DNA of 64,000 nt from Phoronis australis (lineage: Eukaryota > Phoronida > Phoronidae): positions 1,373,657 through 1,437,656 of the forward strand of contig NMRA01000035.1 in the NCBI GenBank assembly GCA_002633005.1, in the 5' to 3' direction. The notes under the pieces are model-generated. The model did no database searches. It saw only the letters and a program-made list of their open reading frames with translations, and was not told where the DNA came from. Position 1 is the stretch's first letter, and each line of letters begins with the position of its first letter. Position numbers and translations under genes: made by a program. This document shows positions 13,001-26,400 of the stretch, piece by piece.

Positions 13001-13220
13001 TCAATACTGCAGTTTGCAAGCAATCTGGTGCACGTGGCAGTACTGCACATGGAAATCACAACATTCCTGTAAAGAACCAAACCACCTCCTCACTATTGAC
13101 ACTGATTGTGAGGTAGGCCTCTCATGGGCTTCATTGGTAATGAATCTGATTGAGACTTCAGTGTAAATGTGGTTAGCGTGTAATGAACAACCTATCTGCT
13201 GGATCAATGACTGAATTACC

Positions 13221-13290
13221 CATTGCCCTGAATGTTAGGTCACTGAGTTCACTCCTATTGCCCTGAATGTTAGGGCACTGAGTTCACTCC
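13221..13290 (+). repeat. 35-bp tandem doublet
   Basis: TATTGCCCTGAATGTTAGGG and its continuation to TTCACTCC occur twice head to tail, with two mismatches. It looks like a recent small duplication. Confidence 0.85.
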
Positions 13291-14329
13291 AGATTACATT
13301 AATTGATAGTTAAACAAGTTTGACACTTAGAACATGACTGTCTTTCGTACAGTTTCTTAGATCCATGGTAATAATTCAGTAATTTTGCATAAAAATAACT
13401 ACCTGTATGGCATTTCTAATAATCAAAAGCTGAGTATTTTGCTTTAAGAATGAAATCTGTACCCTTCAAAAAATTTGTTTCTATTTAATTTTTTCAATAA
13501 TTTAAATTTGACAACAATGTATTCTACTTTTTGAACTTCAAAAATGAAATATTGCCATTATCCAAATACCGGTAATGGAATATCATTATTGTGACAAAGC
13601 AAATCATACTTTAAACACAATTAATTTCATAATGGACAACATTAAACTTTAATATTATGCTTAATGTAAACCAAATCAGTAAATTTATTTTTTTTTTGAA
13701 ATTTAATAGTCTGAAGCTGGCTGCCAAACATTGGAAACTTGGCCTGTTTCACTACAGCACCTTGTATTTTATCAATAGATTTGTATAAGTTCCTTTGTCT
13801 TCGCAAAGACATCAGTAAATTAGGAAATCCAATTTAAGTACTTATTATGAGGAACAGAACAGTTGTCACATTAGTGATGGCTTCTTGGCACTGAATAAAA
13901 CAGTGACTCTAAATTGATATACCCTATACAAAAACTAATGATTTTGCACAAACTGTTGGGCTTCTGGAATTGAATTCCTCATAAAAATTAAATTTTGGAT
14001 CATTTTGACCTGAAGAAATGCAATGAAAATTAGCCAAAATAGTTAGGTTTTGTTTCTCTGCCACCCTAGCTTTGATGTCTCAAAATACTGAACTTTTTGA
14101 ACTGTGATAGTTAATTGGCCTCTTGAGTCATTACGACATTTTCCCGTTGATCCCAATGAGATCATAACTAGCCTGACTGGGCTGTGCTGATAAAAATAAA
14201 AGTTATAACAAATTTGAAAGTAAACCAATAACAGTTCTTAATTCCTTGTCAAATGCTGATCATATCTAGTTTTTGAATCGACAAAATCGCCCAACTAGTA
14301 CAACCAAAGTAACGACATTCTATTGTTTC

Positions 14330-15747
14330 CAAACGTACCAATTCGCTCTGGGTTTGACTGTGTTCACAGGTGGTCTGTAATAAGCCTGATAAGATAATTG
14401 CCCGTTGTCACACCAGACAAAAGACTGTGCTTGGCAGTTAACAAAGGAGCTAGGTTATCACACGCTCAACCCTCAAAGTCTGGTAAAGTCACTGTGACTG
14501 AACGGGAGAATGCCATCATGCATGATGCCAAACAAGAGACCACAAGAACACTCAACTATGGACTGGGTAAAACTCATGTCTTGTAGAGTTGAAACTAAAT
14601 GGGGCGTTTTTGTAAGGGAACAGCATAACCATCGATTTTTTCAGGATTTAGAAGTCACTTACACAGCCACACGGGGTCAGAGGCCTGCAGGTCCCTCGGT
14701 TGAGTTTTGCTAAACCTAGTTTCATGCCCTTTATTTAGTGGAGAAAGCTGATTCTAAAAATGCAGTAAGCTAGCATTTAGGATTTATTTTGAATCTTGCC
14801 TACTGAAATGGAAGTGATTAATTATTACCTTAGTTTTCTTGGACACTCCTGCATGTAGATGGAGTTCAAAACTAAAGCCCGCGGTTGAGTTCATTAACGC
14901 CAGAACCTCGCTAAGAACGAAACTTTGCAAGATTACGTGAGATATTTCCTTGTATTTTAAATGAGAGCACGTGATTTTGACTAGATTTTAGCGAGGTCCT
15001 AGCGTAAGTCCAAGCCTTACTGAACTCTACCCGGGTCGTCTGCTCTCCGCCTAAATGAAATAGACCTAACCATGGTTTCACACGCCAATCAAACTAAAAA
15101 ATTAACCAAAGCAGATACAATTTTATGTTCCGTGTTTATAGAAATGAAATATACGGCGAACCTTCCTATGAACATAAACTGTTTCAAAACGTTCTCAAAA
15201 CCGTCTTCGTCTGTCACCTTTCCAAGCCTTTAAAAATGGCGCTACAATCCACTTGAAGATCAAACTTGAAACGAAGAAATATTTTGTAAAACATTTATTA
15301 AATAAATTCATTTAAGCGGAAATAGTATAGTTTTTTTGAAAAACTCAATGCTATTACAAATTTTAGCTGAAAATGTGGTAGCCGTTGACTGATAAACAAA
15401 AAATTAGTTGACTATAAAACCATGCCAAAATTATTATTTTGTAATAATCTGTCATGGCCAACGCGGAAGAGGCTGGTGTGAATGTGATGGATGTGCAGAA
15501 AGACGAGCATTCTGTTGATTTACGTGAACAGCGATTTTATGCATTGTATGAATATCGTGCTAACAGGTCTGTGCTTAATTTAAACCTATTATGTAGTTTG
15601 TCATCATGATTTTTCGTGCTATTAATCAACTAATTTATCGACGTACTACAAGCCCTGATTTGATTCAAAAGACAGAATTTACATCATTCACACTTCACAG
15701 CCAGGCGTCCTAAAGCTTCTAATCGTCCCCAACACACTCTATATATA
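14330..15747 (+). repeat. C17orf75: Duplicated block A1 (pairs with 16031-17461)
   Basis: The sequence from CAAACGTACCAATT to CACACTCTATATATA is repeated at 16031-17461 with scattered substitutions and small indels. It contains the C17orf75 first exon and its upstream region. The partner block starts on the base after the N at 16030. Confidence 0.9.
15454..15566 (+). CDS. C17orf75: Second copy of C17orf75 first coding exon (probable allelic duplicate)
   Basis: This 113-bp exon, from ATG to a donor after GCTAACAG, is repeated at 17161-17273. The copies differ by one base, which changes residue 4 from Ala (here) to Thr (17161 copy). Both keep the same upstream sequence and donor. It lies inside the 14330-15747 duplicated block, whose partner begins just after the N at 16030. 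The simplest reading is two alleles of one exon kept side by side by the assembly. A real duplicated promoter plus first exon is possible but less likely. Confidence 0.8.
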
Positions 15748-16029
15748 CAGGGCTCGACATAACGAGCTGCAGGTCGCATTTGCGACCTGAAATTTGGAAA
15801 TGCGAGCTGAGATTTTTGTCAGCTCGTATAAAGTCGCAAAATGCGACCTGGAATTTCCAACGAATGCGAGCTGAGTTTTTACACTTCTCAACAGATACCT
15901 GGCAAATACAAAGCAGCTCTTGTTAATCCGACCGTTATTTGGTTGTTGCCAAATACAAGTTCAAAAGAACACTAACCGAGAACAGGCCTCCCGATGACTT
16001 GTAAGCAAGTCGCGTGAACATGGGATATG
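15748..16029. mobile_element. CAGGGCTCGAC-type hAT-like terminus
   Basis: It starts with CAGGGCTCGACATAAC, a terminus style common to hAT DNA transposons, and is followed by nested palindromes of GCGACCTG and GCGAGCTG (perfect hairpin AGGTCGCATTTGCGACCT at 15771-15788). The partner allele block (17461 onward) lacks it, as expected for an insertion present in one allele. The right end is cut off by the N at 16030. Confidence 0.45.
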
Positions 16030-16030
16030 N

Positions 16031-17461
16031 CAAACGTACCAATTTACTCTGGGTTTGACTGTGTTCACAGGTGGTCTGTAATAAGCCTGATAGATAACTG
16101 GCCTGCCCGTTTTCACACCAGACAAAAGACTGTGCTTGGCAGTTAACAAAGGAGCTAGATGTTATCACACGCTCACAACCCTCAAAGTCTGGTAAAGTCA
16201 CCGTGACTGAACGTGAGAATGCCGTCATGCATGATGCCAAACAAGAGAACACAAGAACACTCAACTATGGACTGGGTAGAAACCCATGTCCTGTAGAGTT
16301 GAAACTAAATGGGACATTTTTGTAATGGAACAGCATAACCACGGATTTTTTCGGGATTTAAGTCACTTACACAGCCACACGGGGTCAGAGCCAGAGGCCA
16401 GCAGGTCCCTTGGTCGAGTTTTGCTAAACCTAGTTTCATCCCCTTTATTTAGTGGAGAAAGCTGATTCTAAAAATGCAGTATGCTAGCATTTAGGATTTA
16501 TTTTGAATCTTGCCTACTGAAATGGAAGTGGTTATTACCTTAGTTTTCTTGGACACTCCTGCATGTAGACGGAGTTCAAAACTGAAGCCCGCGGTTGAGT
16601 TCATTAACGCCAGAGCCTCGCTAAAAACGAAACTTTGCGAGATTACGTGAGATATTTCCTGGTATTTTAAATGAGAGCACGTGATTTTGACTAGATTTTA
16701 GCGAGGTCCTAGCGTAAGTCCAAGCCGTACTGAACTCTACCCGGGTCGTCTGCTCTCCGCCTAAATAAAATAGACCTAACCATGCTTTCACACCCCAATC
16801 AAACTAAAAAAGAACCAAAGCAGATACAATTTCGTGTTCCGTGTTTATAGAAATGAAATATAAGGCGAACCTTCCAATGAACATAAACTATTTCAAAAAG
16901 TTCCCAAAACCGTCTTCTTCTGTCACCTTTCCAAGCCTTTAAAAATGGCGCTACAATCCACTTGAAGATCAAACTTGAAACGAAGAAATATTTTGTAAAA
17001 CATTTATCAATTAAGTTCGTTTAAGCTATAAAAGTATAACATGTTTTAAAATTTAATTATTTACAAAATTTTGTTGAAGCTGTGGTAGCTGTTGACTGAT
17101 AAACAAAGAATTAGTTGACTATAAAACCATGCCAAAATTATTATTTTCTAATAATCTGTCATGGCCAACACGGAAGAGGCTGGTGTGAATGTGATGGATG
17201 TGCAGAAAGACGAGCATTCTGTTGATTTACGTGAACAGCGATTTTATGCATTGTATGAATATCGTGCTAACAGGTCTGTGCTTAATTTAAACCTATTATG
17301 TAGTTTGTCATCATGATTTTTAGTGCTATTAATCAACTAATTTATCGACGTACTACAAGCCCTGATTTGATTCAAAATTTACATCATTCACTCAGATTCA
17401 CACTTCACAGCCAGGCGTCCTAAAGCTTCTAATCGTCCCCAACACACTCTATATATATATA
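16031..17461 (+). repeat. C17orf75: Duplicated block A2 (pairs with 14330-15747)
   Basis: Second copy of block A1. It begins immediately after N 16030 and ends where a long foldback element starts. Confidence 0.9.
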
Positions 17462-20400
17462 TGTATATGTATATGTATATACTACAAGGTATGACACTCC
17501 GGACTAGAAATTCCACGGGTGCTTCACTTCAGCCATCCATAGCAAACACAAAACTCAATAAATTTACACAAAACAGGCGTTTAACAACCATGAGGAACTG
17601 TTCTTTCTCCCAATACCATTTGCGATGTTCTGCTCTATCGAGTTCGCTACAAATTCACTGTCAAAGCACAAAAATCTTCCCAAAAAGTCACTGCATACTA
17701 TCAGTGTGCTTCACGCAATCGGGTCAAGGTCAAATAGGGTATGGAATAATCCGATGAGTTACGAATGGACGACAATTGCCAGTTCTGATCACGGAAGGTC
17801 GCGAAATGCTCTGGCTAAGGGCTTGCTAAGTGTGGAGTTATTAATGTTGTGACCTTCCGTGACAAATCGGCAATTTTCGTATAGCATATTGCCGGTACGC
17901 AGCGACTTTTTGGGGAGAAATTTTTCCTTTGACTGCGAATTTATTGCGGACCTTAAATGGTATTGGGAGAAAGAACGAATTCCTCGTGGGTTGCTGAACC
18001 CCTGTTTTGTATAAATTTATTGAGTTTTGTGTGTGCTATGGACAGTTGAAGTGAAGCACCCATGGAATTTCTAGTCCGGAATGTCCTTGTAGTATTCTAT
18101 ATATAAAGTGTATTGGGGGATGGTCAGAGGCTGAGGACGCCTGTGATTTGATTGTGCATGGCTTGGACCGGCGAGACCTTAACCTTATTTCGATATTTTA
18201 AAACATACTTCTAGGATACACTATGACTCATGGAGTACAGTGTCAGCCCTTCGTTATAGTGCATACTAGAACTATGTTCTAAAAGGAAATAAGCTCCCAC
18301 GTTCATATATTGTTACTGGTTGACCTTGTCCTTGGGCTTGGTTTGAGTAATTGAGTTAAGTTAGACAGTGACCACTGTCTTTAGCTGGCCAGTAGAGACA
18401 GCGAAGCTCCTATATCCTGGAAACTTTTTGGTGAATTATGCCTCAGACTGATTAAAACATCAAAGTCACATTGTTATAAGTACCTTTTGCGCATAGAGTA
18501 AGGAGGCCGTCGATGTCTTTAATTCCCTCCAACTTGAACAAATAATCATGTTATCAAAGTTTTTCTTCGAGCAGTTCTTCGTTCAGTTCCCAAAATCGGA
18601 AACTGGGCATTTTTAACACTGCGCAGTAGATGGTATGATGTCATATCCACTGGTGTGCGCCACTGATCTAGATTCTTCTTGTGTAATAGAGCAGGGCAAT
18701 TACCACGCCAGTGACGGCTTCATAGCAATTTAACACTAGCTGACAAACTTTGAAGCATGGTAGATCATAACTGGCATGGGCGAGTTGTGATGCTGGGCAA
18801 ACGACTTCGGAGGTACTCAACAATGGACTAAATTGATGTTTGAAGTTGACATTTAGCAGAGGAGTAACCAGTGGTAGAGTGGTTGAGCCTAGCTTGTCTT
18901 TAACATTGGTATATGAGCAGTTGATTCCTTTTGCCAAGCTCCACTTGTTTGAATGGCCATGACTACCAGATTGCAACTGTGACATGTTGAGTTGCTTGAG
19001 ATCACTGAATTGCTGTCAGCTTCGTGTGTACATATACTTTGTTGTAGACCTAGTAACAAAGAATCAAATGGAGGCTCATCAGACGGATCATTGTTGACTG
19101 ACCTTCTACAAAAGGATCTCACGCTCAATGGAGACTTCAGGTAACATTATCCTACGGATACATGCCATTACAGGAATATTCCTGACCAGGTTTGAACCTG
19201 TGCCCTTTGGACGCACCTGATGATAAAAAGTGTATTTTTTCAGAAAGCTCTGCCCGCTAAGCTTAGTGTAATTAAAGTGGTAACATGTGAAATAGAAACC
19301 CCAAGGGCAATCAAAATAAGAGCAGAGTCATGTTTTACCCGGCGGGCTGTGAGTTGACTAGAGTCTTGCATTTTTGGAAGAGTGTTGCGTTTTAAAAGAT
19401 GCGCTTGGGGGGGTACACTGATGCAATGTACTTGCGGGGGGAGGGTACACTGCTGCAATGTACTTGCGCCTTTTTATTTTTCTATGCACTAATGGCGCAA
19501 AGGTGCAGTTCAGGAATATCCCTGCTATATCATTGAGATTTTAAAGTCTGTACAAGCAGGTCTTCACTATAGTTTCTCTTTCAAAAGGTTTCAAAANAAC
19601 AATTAAAACCGTGAGGAACTGTTCTTTCTCCCAATACCATTTGCGATGTTCTGCTCTACCGAGTTCGCTACAAATTCGCTGTCAAAGCACAAAAATCTTC
19701 CCAAAAAGTCACTGCATACTATCAATGTGCTTCACACAATCGGATCAAGGTCAAATAGGGTATGGAATAATCCAGTGAGTTACGAATGGACGGCAATTGC
19801 CAGTTCTGATCACGGAAGGTCACGAAATGGTCTGGCTAAGTGCTTGCTAAGTGTGGAGTTATTACTGTTGTGACCTTCCGTGACAAACCAGCAGTTTCCG
19901 TATAGCATATTGACAGTACGTAGCAACTTTTTGGGGAGAATTTTTTCCTTTGACTTCGAATTTATTGAGGACTTGGTGGAGCAGGACACCTTAAATGGTA
20001 TTGGGAGAAAGAACGGTCAATTCCTCATGGGTTGATGAATCCCTGTTTTGTGTAAATTTATTGAGTTTTGTGTGTGCTATGGACGACTGAAGTGAAGCAC
20101 CCATGGAATTTCTAGTCCGGAATGTCATACCTTGTAGTATTCTATATAGTGTATTGGGGGATGGTCAGAAGCTGAGGACACCTGTGATTTGATTGTGCAT
20201 GGCTTGGACCGGCGAGACCTTTACCTTATTTCGATCTTTTTAAACACACTTCTAGGATACACCATGACTCATGGAGTACAGTGTCAGCCCTTCGTTATAG
20301 TGCATACTAGAACTGTGTTCTAAAAGGAAGTAAGCTCCCACATTCTTATATTGATACTGATTGATCTTGTCCTTGGGCTTGGCTTGAGTAATTGAGTTAA

Positions 20401-23400
20401 GTTAGACAGTGACCACTGTCTCTAGCTGGCCAGTAGAGACAGTGAAGCTCCTATATCCTGGAAACTTTTTGGTGAATTATGCCTCAGATTAATTAAAACT
20501 TCAAAGTCACATTGTTATCAGTACCTTTTGCACATAGAGAGCGACACCTAAGGAGGCCGTAGATGTCATTAATTCCCTCCAACTTGAACAAATAATCATG
20601 TTATCAACGTTTTTCTTCAAGCAGTTCTTCGTTCAGTTCCCAAAATCGGAAACTGGGCATTTTTAACACTGCGCAGTAGGTGGTATGACGTCATATCCAC
20701 TGGTGTGTGCCACTGATCTAGATTGTTCTTGTGTAATAGAGCAGGTGACGGCTTCATAGCAATTAAACACTAGCTGACAAACTTTGAAGCATGTTAGATT
20801 ATAACTGGCATGGGCGAGTTGTGATGCTGGGCAAACGACTTCGGAGATACTCAACAATGGACTAAATTGATGTTTGGAGTTGACATACAGAGCAGTAATA
20901 CCAGTGGTAGAGTGGTTGAGCCTAGCTTGTCTTTAACATATGAGCAGTTGATTCCTTTTGCCAAGCTCCACTTGATTCAAATGGCCATGACTACCAGATT
21001 GCAACTGTGACATCTTAAGTTGCTTGAGATCACTGAATTGCTGTCAGCTTCGTGTGTGCATACTTTGTTGTAGACCTAGTAACAAAGAATCAAATGACGG
21101 CTCATCAGATGGCTCATTGTTGACTGAACTTCTACAAAAGGATCTCACTCTCAATGGAGACTTCAGGTAACATTATCCTATGGATACATGCCATTACAGG
21201 AATGTTCCTGACCAGGTTTGAACCTGTGCCCTTTGGGCGCACCTGATGATAAAAAGTGTCTTTTTTCAGAAAGTTCTGCCCACTAAGCTTAGTGTAATTA
21301 AAGTGGTAACATGTGAAATAGAAACCCCAAGGGCAATCAAAATAAGAGCAGAGTCATGTTTTACCCGGCGGGCTGTGAGTTGACTAGAGTCTTGCATTTT
21401 TGGAAGAGTGTTGCGTTTTAAAAGATGCGCTTGGGGGGGTACACTGATGCAATGTACTTGCGGGGGGAGGGTACACTGCTGCAATGTACTTGCGCCTTTT
21501 TATTTTTCTATGCACTAATGGCGCAAAGGTGCAGTTCAGGAATATCCCTGCTATATCATTGAGATTTTAAAGTCTGTACAAGCAGGTCTTCACTATAGTT
21601 TCTCTTTCAAAAGGTTTCAAAATAAATTTTAACTCTTATCTTTCTCCATAAATTCTTAAAAAGAAAGCCCCCTTAAAAGTAAACATGTAATATTCTGAGT
21701 CGTTGAGATTGTTTATTTCATGTTGTGGACTAGTACTATTCATCAAAACCACATTACATTATCCTAATAATCGTGTGGATGTTTTGTATGTTGACTATTA
21801 TTTCGGGATGTGTTTTTGTTTCAACTTGTTTTCATTTGGTATCGGTCAGAAGAAATCAAGGAAGTCAGATGAGCACATTTGTTTCTCTATGGTTGTACCA
21901 TGACTGGAAATGTGTTCCTGGGTCTTATCTTTGGCTTACTTGACCATCTCAAACCTATCTTAGTTGAAAGTGGTTGTTATCTGGCAAAAAGAGCAAAATA
22001 CTGAGAATTTCTGATTGTAAAACTCAAGATGTATATGTGGATAATGGCATATTTTTTACCTCTTTAGCACCCTATATATAATCCCAGGTATTGTGTAGCC
22101 AGTGTCCTACTGCATTAATTCCTAAATTTCGACCATGGGTAGTTTTGGTGTCTTGCTCATAGCTCTTGAATTTGGGATGATTGATATTGCCTATTTGTAA
22201 AAATGGTATAAGCAATGACCTTTAGCAAATAAATTTTTCATTGTCCAAAACTAGAAAACTTATACCATATGTCCCGCTTTTCATTGTTTTTGTTTTGCGT
22301 GCTCTCTGGCACAATTCATTTTGGGGTAACCCTGCATGCTCTAGAAGTTTTTGTTTGTGGGACAGAAAGGAGGTTCATGGGCCTATGCTTTGAAAAATTC
22401 CCGATTAACCCCATGACCTATATTTGATTGGGGTCCTATTTGCACAAAACCTTGTTATTTCTTTGGCTCTCATTGATGGTGTTCAATAATCGTGCTCATC
22501 TATTGAGTTCTAATTTCCAGTTTATCATCAATGCTAACCAGTTTGTCACCAGAGTCAGAGGCTGAACTACGCAAGTTCATGGGTAAACGATTGTCTCGTG
22601 GGTCGTTATACAGCGGCACAGGCTCCATTGCTGTGATTGATTTTGGGTATGCACTGAAGCAGAGGCAGCATTTTGATTAGAAACTGGTCAGTAGAGTGCA
22701 GGCAATTTGAGAAAGAAGATGTGAAAGGGGGACGGAAGGCACGACGTCACGGTTCTATCATCGTGGTTCTAACTATTGCCATTTGTCTGCACGAAATTAA
22801 ATTTAAGGTTTAAGATTGCAACTTGAAAATCGGCAATAAAACTCTGTTTTAGATAACGCATGGTTATTATGCTAATCTGCATGGTTCACAGATGCTGTGG
22901 AATGAACTTCAAATTTTAAAAAGTTACTTTTGTTGAATTTTGTTAGTTTGAACTACATGAGGTTTGTCACAGGCCTACAAAATCTGGACTTTGGACCAAA
23001 AGAGAAGAATTTTAGTTTTTGGGAGAACCGGTTACAAATGTGTTGTTTGTCTTCAGTTTGGAGCAATTGATTTGGGTGTGATGTAATCCCTTTCAGTCCA
23101 GAGTTAAAATGTCTGACGGAGATTATGACCGTGACACTTACAAAAAGAGGTACCTGAACACCATTTTACAAGTTTTGTCAAGCGATCAATTTTTCAGCGT
23201 TTCCAACATCACATCATTTTCATTAAAACTGCGCCCAGATGATGTCAGAATTGCAGACTTCATGTTAAAGAAGCTTCACTGAGACAAATCTTGCCTCCGA
23301 AGCAACTTATGAACAGCACTTGGTCAAATGCATAATCTTGTAAAATAAGGAGATTGCTCCACTCTGTATTTACAGATGAAACCATTGGTTTTCAATCCCC

Positions 23401-26400
23401 AATTTTTGGAGCAAATATCCCTCTGACAAAAGTCATTTTTGATACCACAATTGTGGTTTTATATCCACGTTAAAGGGGAAAGCAATCATTTTTCATGTTA
23501 TCTTTAAATTGCTAAAAATACAAAGCGCTAGTTATCTTAGAGGGACATTTTCCGCATTAAATGCTGTTCTTTTGGTGTGTTTTTACAATCCATTCAACAA
23601 TCAACAATAGAGCGTGACGCAAACGACTCAGCAAGAGGTCCACATCCTGCCTCTGCATTCGCTGCTGTTGAGCAAGCGCAATGTCCGATTCATAATTGTA
23701 CACAGTGCTGTCCGTCATTCGTGTTTGTGCGCTCTATGAATGTGAATTGAATGCTGAACCAAGATGCGGGACTTTACTAGCTGTGAAAGTGTCACTTTTT
23801 GTTGTTGCATGGAGAGCATCAAGGCACCAGATGAAGAAAAATGTGTGTGCAAGATTAGGGATCATTTTGTAATTTTAGTGCAGGTGAACAGAAAACATGA
23901 GGTTACTTAACTTTGTAGTTATCTTTGGTGCTTGGTAGGGTCATTAACAGAGTATTTCCATTTCAGACTTTCAGCAGATTCAGAGAGTCCATCTGCCTGT
24001 TACTATTGTCTGCTACGACCGGTGGATCTGGAAGGTGAAACTCAGAGCGAGGCAGGCGTCTGCTCCAAAGATTATGTTGTCTGCTTCATCACGCATGCTG
24101 AAGACGGTGCTTTAGATTTATATCCTTTTTAGGTTTGTGTAAATAAACGTGGCAGTGAGTTTCCTGCTAAGCACATGTTATGCTCTGTAGCGTTGTAAAG
24201 CCAGCTTCATGACTGTTGTAGACTAATGGCTTTTTCAGTCTCTAAGTATGTAAATAGACATGTCATAATATTATGAAACCTCCAGTTTGTTTTCGCTAAA
24301 TTCATTTGACAGGTAAGTGGTGATAAATGTACATGAGGGTTATCTTTTCACAGTGTCGGAACATATCTTACAAGAAGTGCTTTTGCTCTGTCAGAAACCA
24401 CAGAATGGTGTGATTGGTTGAAAACATTTATTGTAAGGTGCGTGTATATGGCGTTTACTTGCGGTCTGGTCAGATGGCGAATCAACCGTCTGAAAAACAT
24501 TCACGGACAAGGAGCCTGAAGTAATTTATGATTAGGTTCTGTTCACCCATGGTGATTGCATGTGACTAGCGTTATTATACTCGACATTGTTATTATGTTC
24601 AATATGAAATACTTGTAATATCAAGGAGACAGAGTATGCCAAGCCGATGATCTTTGATGACGATGTCGTCTGGAAAGAATAAGTCAGCCGTGATAACTTT
24701 GTCAAATATTTGTTCTTTTTTATGAATAATTTTTCATTTGACATGACTTGATTGCGTTGGTTGAAGCTCGAAAATTGCTTCCTCATTTATATTATACAGT
24801 AGTAGCAGATTGATCAGTATAGTGTATCGTAGATTTTTTTTAGAAAAGTTATATCTTGAACTCTTGTGATACGATTATTCAGTTTTTGCTGAAACAGGTA
24901 ATTTACTTATTGATTGTATCATTTTGGTCAAAATGGCATAATGTTGTGTACTTTTTATTACATTTTGTGTTGTTATTCGACTCTCTGGTAATCCTGCCTT
25001 TAATGTATTCAGTTGATTCATTTTAACATGCCTATTATGATCGTAAATTTCCTCATGGTGGTATACCCATTGGCTGTAGGCACAAGTGCAGTTTGCGTGC
25101 TGTTTAACCTTATAGTTATATTCCTTAACACAGTGAACATTTAGAGCTGAGCTAGACCAGTATAGTGAAAATCTGTTGGAAATGCTCAGTTCTGAGGTAA
25201 GTGAATCCGACCTGCGAAATCACTTGCAGTTAATCAGCAATTGTTTTGGAGCAATTGCCTGATTCAGGCTATTTTGTTGCTGATTTCAATACAGAGACTC
25301 TTGTTCTATTTTACCTTGTAATGTAAAATTATCGTCGGAAGTAATGAAAATTTTCTTGATTTCATATACTGTCAATCTCCGTAAATTGTGAGACTATATT
25401 GCTGTTTTTGTTTTTTTTAAGCGTAAACCTGAAGGAGTATTTTTGGATGTAGCCAGTGATTGCGTGAGTTGTATGTTGAATGTATGTCCATTTTCCTCAA
25501 CATCTAAAACCCTTTTTTTTGTTTATACCTAGTCTAGAAGTATTGTGGTCTGCTGAGGTTGTTATCAGGCTATCATTAACACTGCTGTTGACTTAAGCCA
25601 GCCGCACACGTCGCAACAACTGCGATACCTCCAATGTATGTGTCACAGTGGCTGCACAGCGTGGCTTGACTGCACTCGTTGCTGTCCTCGACAAAACTCG
25701 AACTGGAAAAAAACTTCACGTGATGAGCTGATTTGTCACTTGATGAATTATGCTCCAAAATTGAGTAATGCACAACTGTGTGATGTGTGAGCAATCGATC
25801 GAACACTCTACACCCTGTGTGCTGCAAAAATTATCCAACACATTGGTAATCGGTCTCAACAGGATCACAGTAGTTGCGGCCTATGTAGCACTAACTTAGA
25901 CCCTGAACACAATGCGACATCCGTTGCGCGCATATGTCACGTGACTGTTGCTGCGCGTGTGTAGTTCCCTTTGTATAAAAGATCCAACAATCGCTGAATA
26001 TTCATGAATGAGAAATCGTATTTTACTCATCGCATGCAGGCCTGTATGACTGACAGTTTTGTAGAGAAAGCAATTTAAATGACTGTCGTATGCTCACTAA
26101 CAGTAAAATCTCACCACTTTATGAGACAATATGGCTGACAAGTGAAAATTTATTTAAACAGTTTTCCATGAATTGTGTGTAGAACCAAATTAAAGGATTT
26201 CCATGTTGAAGTTTTGTACCACATCTAGTGTCAGACAACATTTTGAAACATGAGACTGTTCCCAACAGTGTTAGAAGTGCTTGAAAAAGGGTATTATTAG
26301 TTTAAATGAGACAGTTCTGTGTTTGTGTGAATGCTATATATTGTCATTGTTAATTATGTTCACCGCTACAGATTGTCGCCATTGTACGTAGCATTTTGTT

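Larger units (their letters stand above)
10622..15453. other. Intergenic region between the divergent MEIOB and C17orf75 genes
   Basis: It holds a G-rich repeat fragment at about 10800-11080 whose 103-codon open frame looks incidental, a dispersed repeat at 11219-11300 (matching 26104-26170, shared words TGGCTGACAAGT), a Penelope-like fragment (12680-13000), a 35-bp doublet (13221-13290), and the start of an allelic duplication at 14330. No host exon was recognised. Confidence 0.55.

Noticed and set aside
14398-16264. Open frames in the duplicated A blocks (for example minus strand 16264-15935)
   Set aside because: The allelic copy has the frame broken, and the frame spans the N at 16030.
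23097-23149. Possible extra C17orf75 exon (CCAGAGTTAAAATGTCTGAC and following)
   Set aside because: It can be joined in phase only by using a later acceptor for the next exon. Leaving it out and using the stronger acceptor at 23966 gives a better match to the human protein. It could still be a rare alternative exon.
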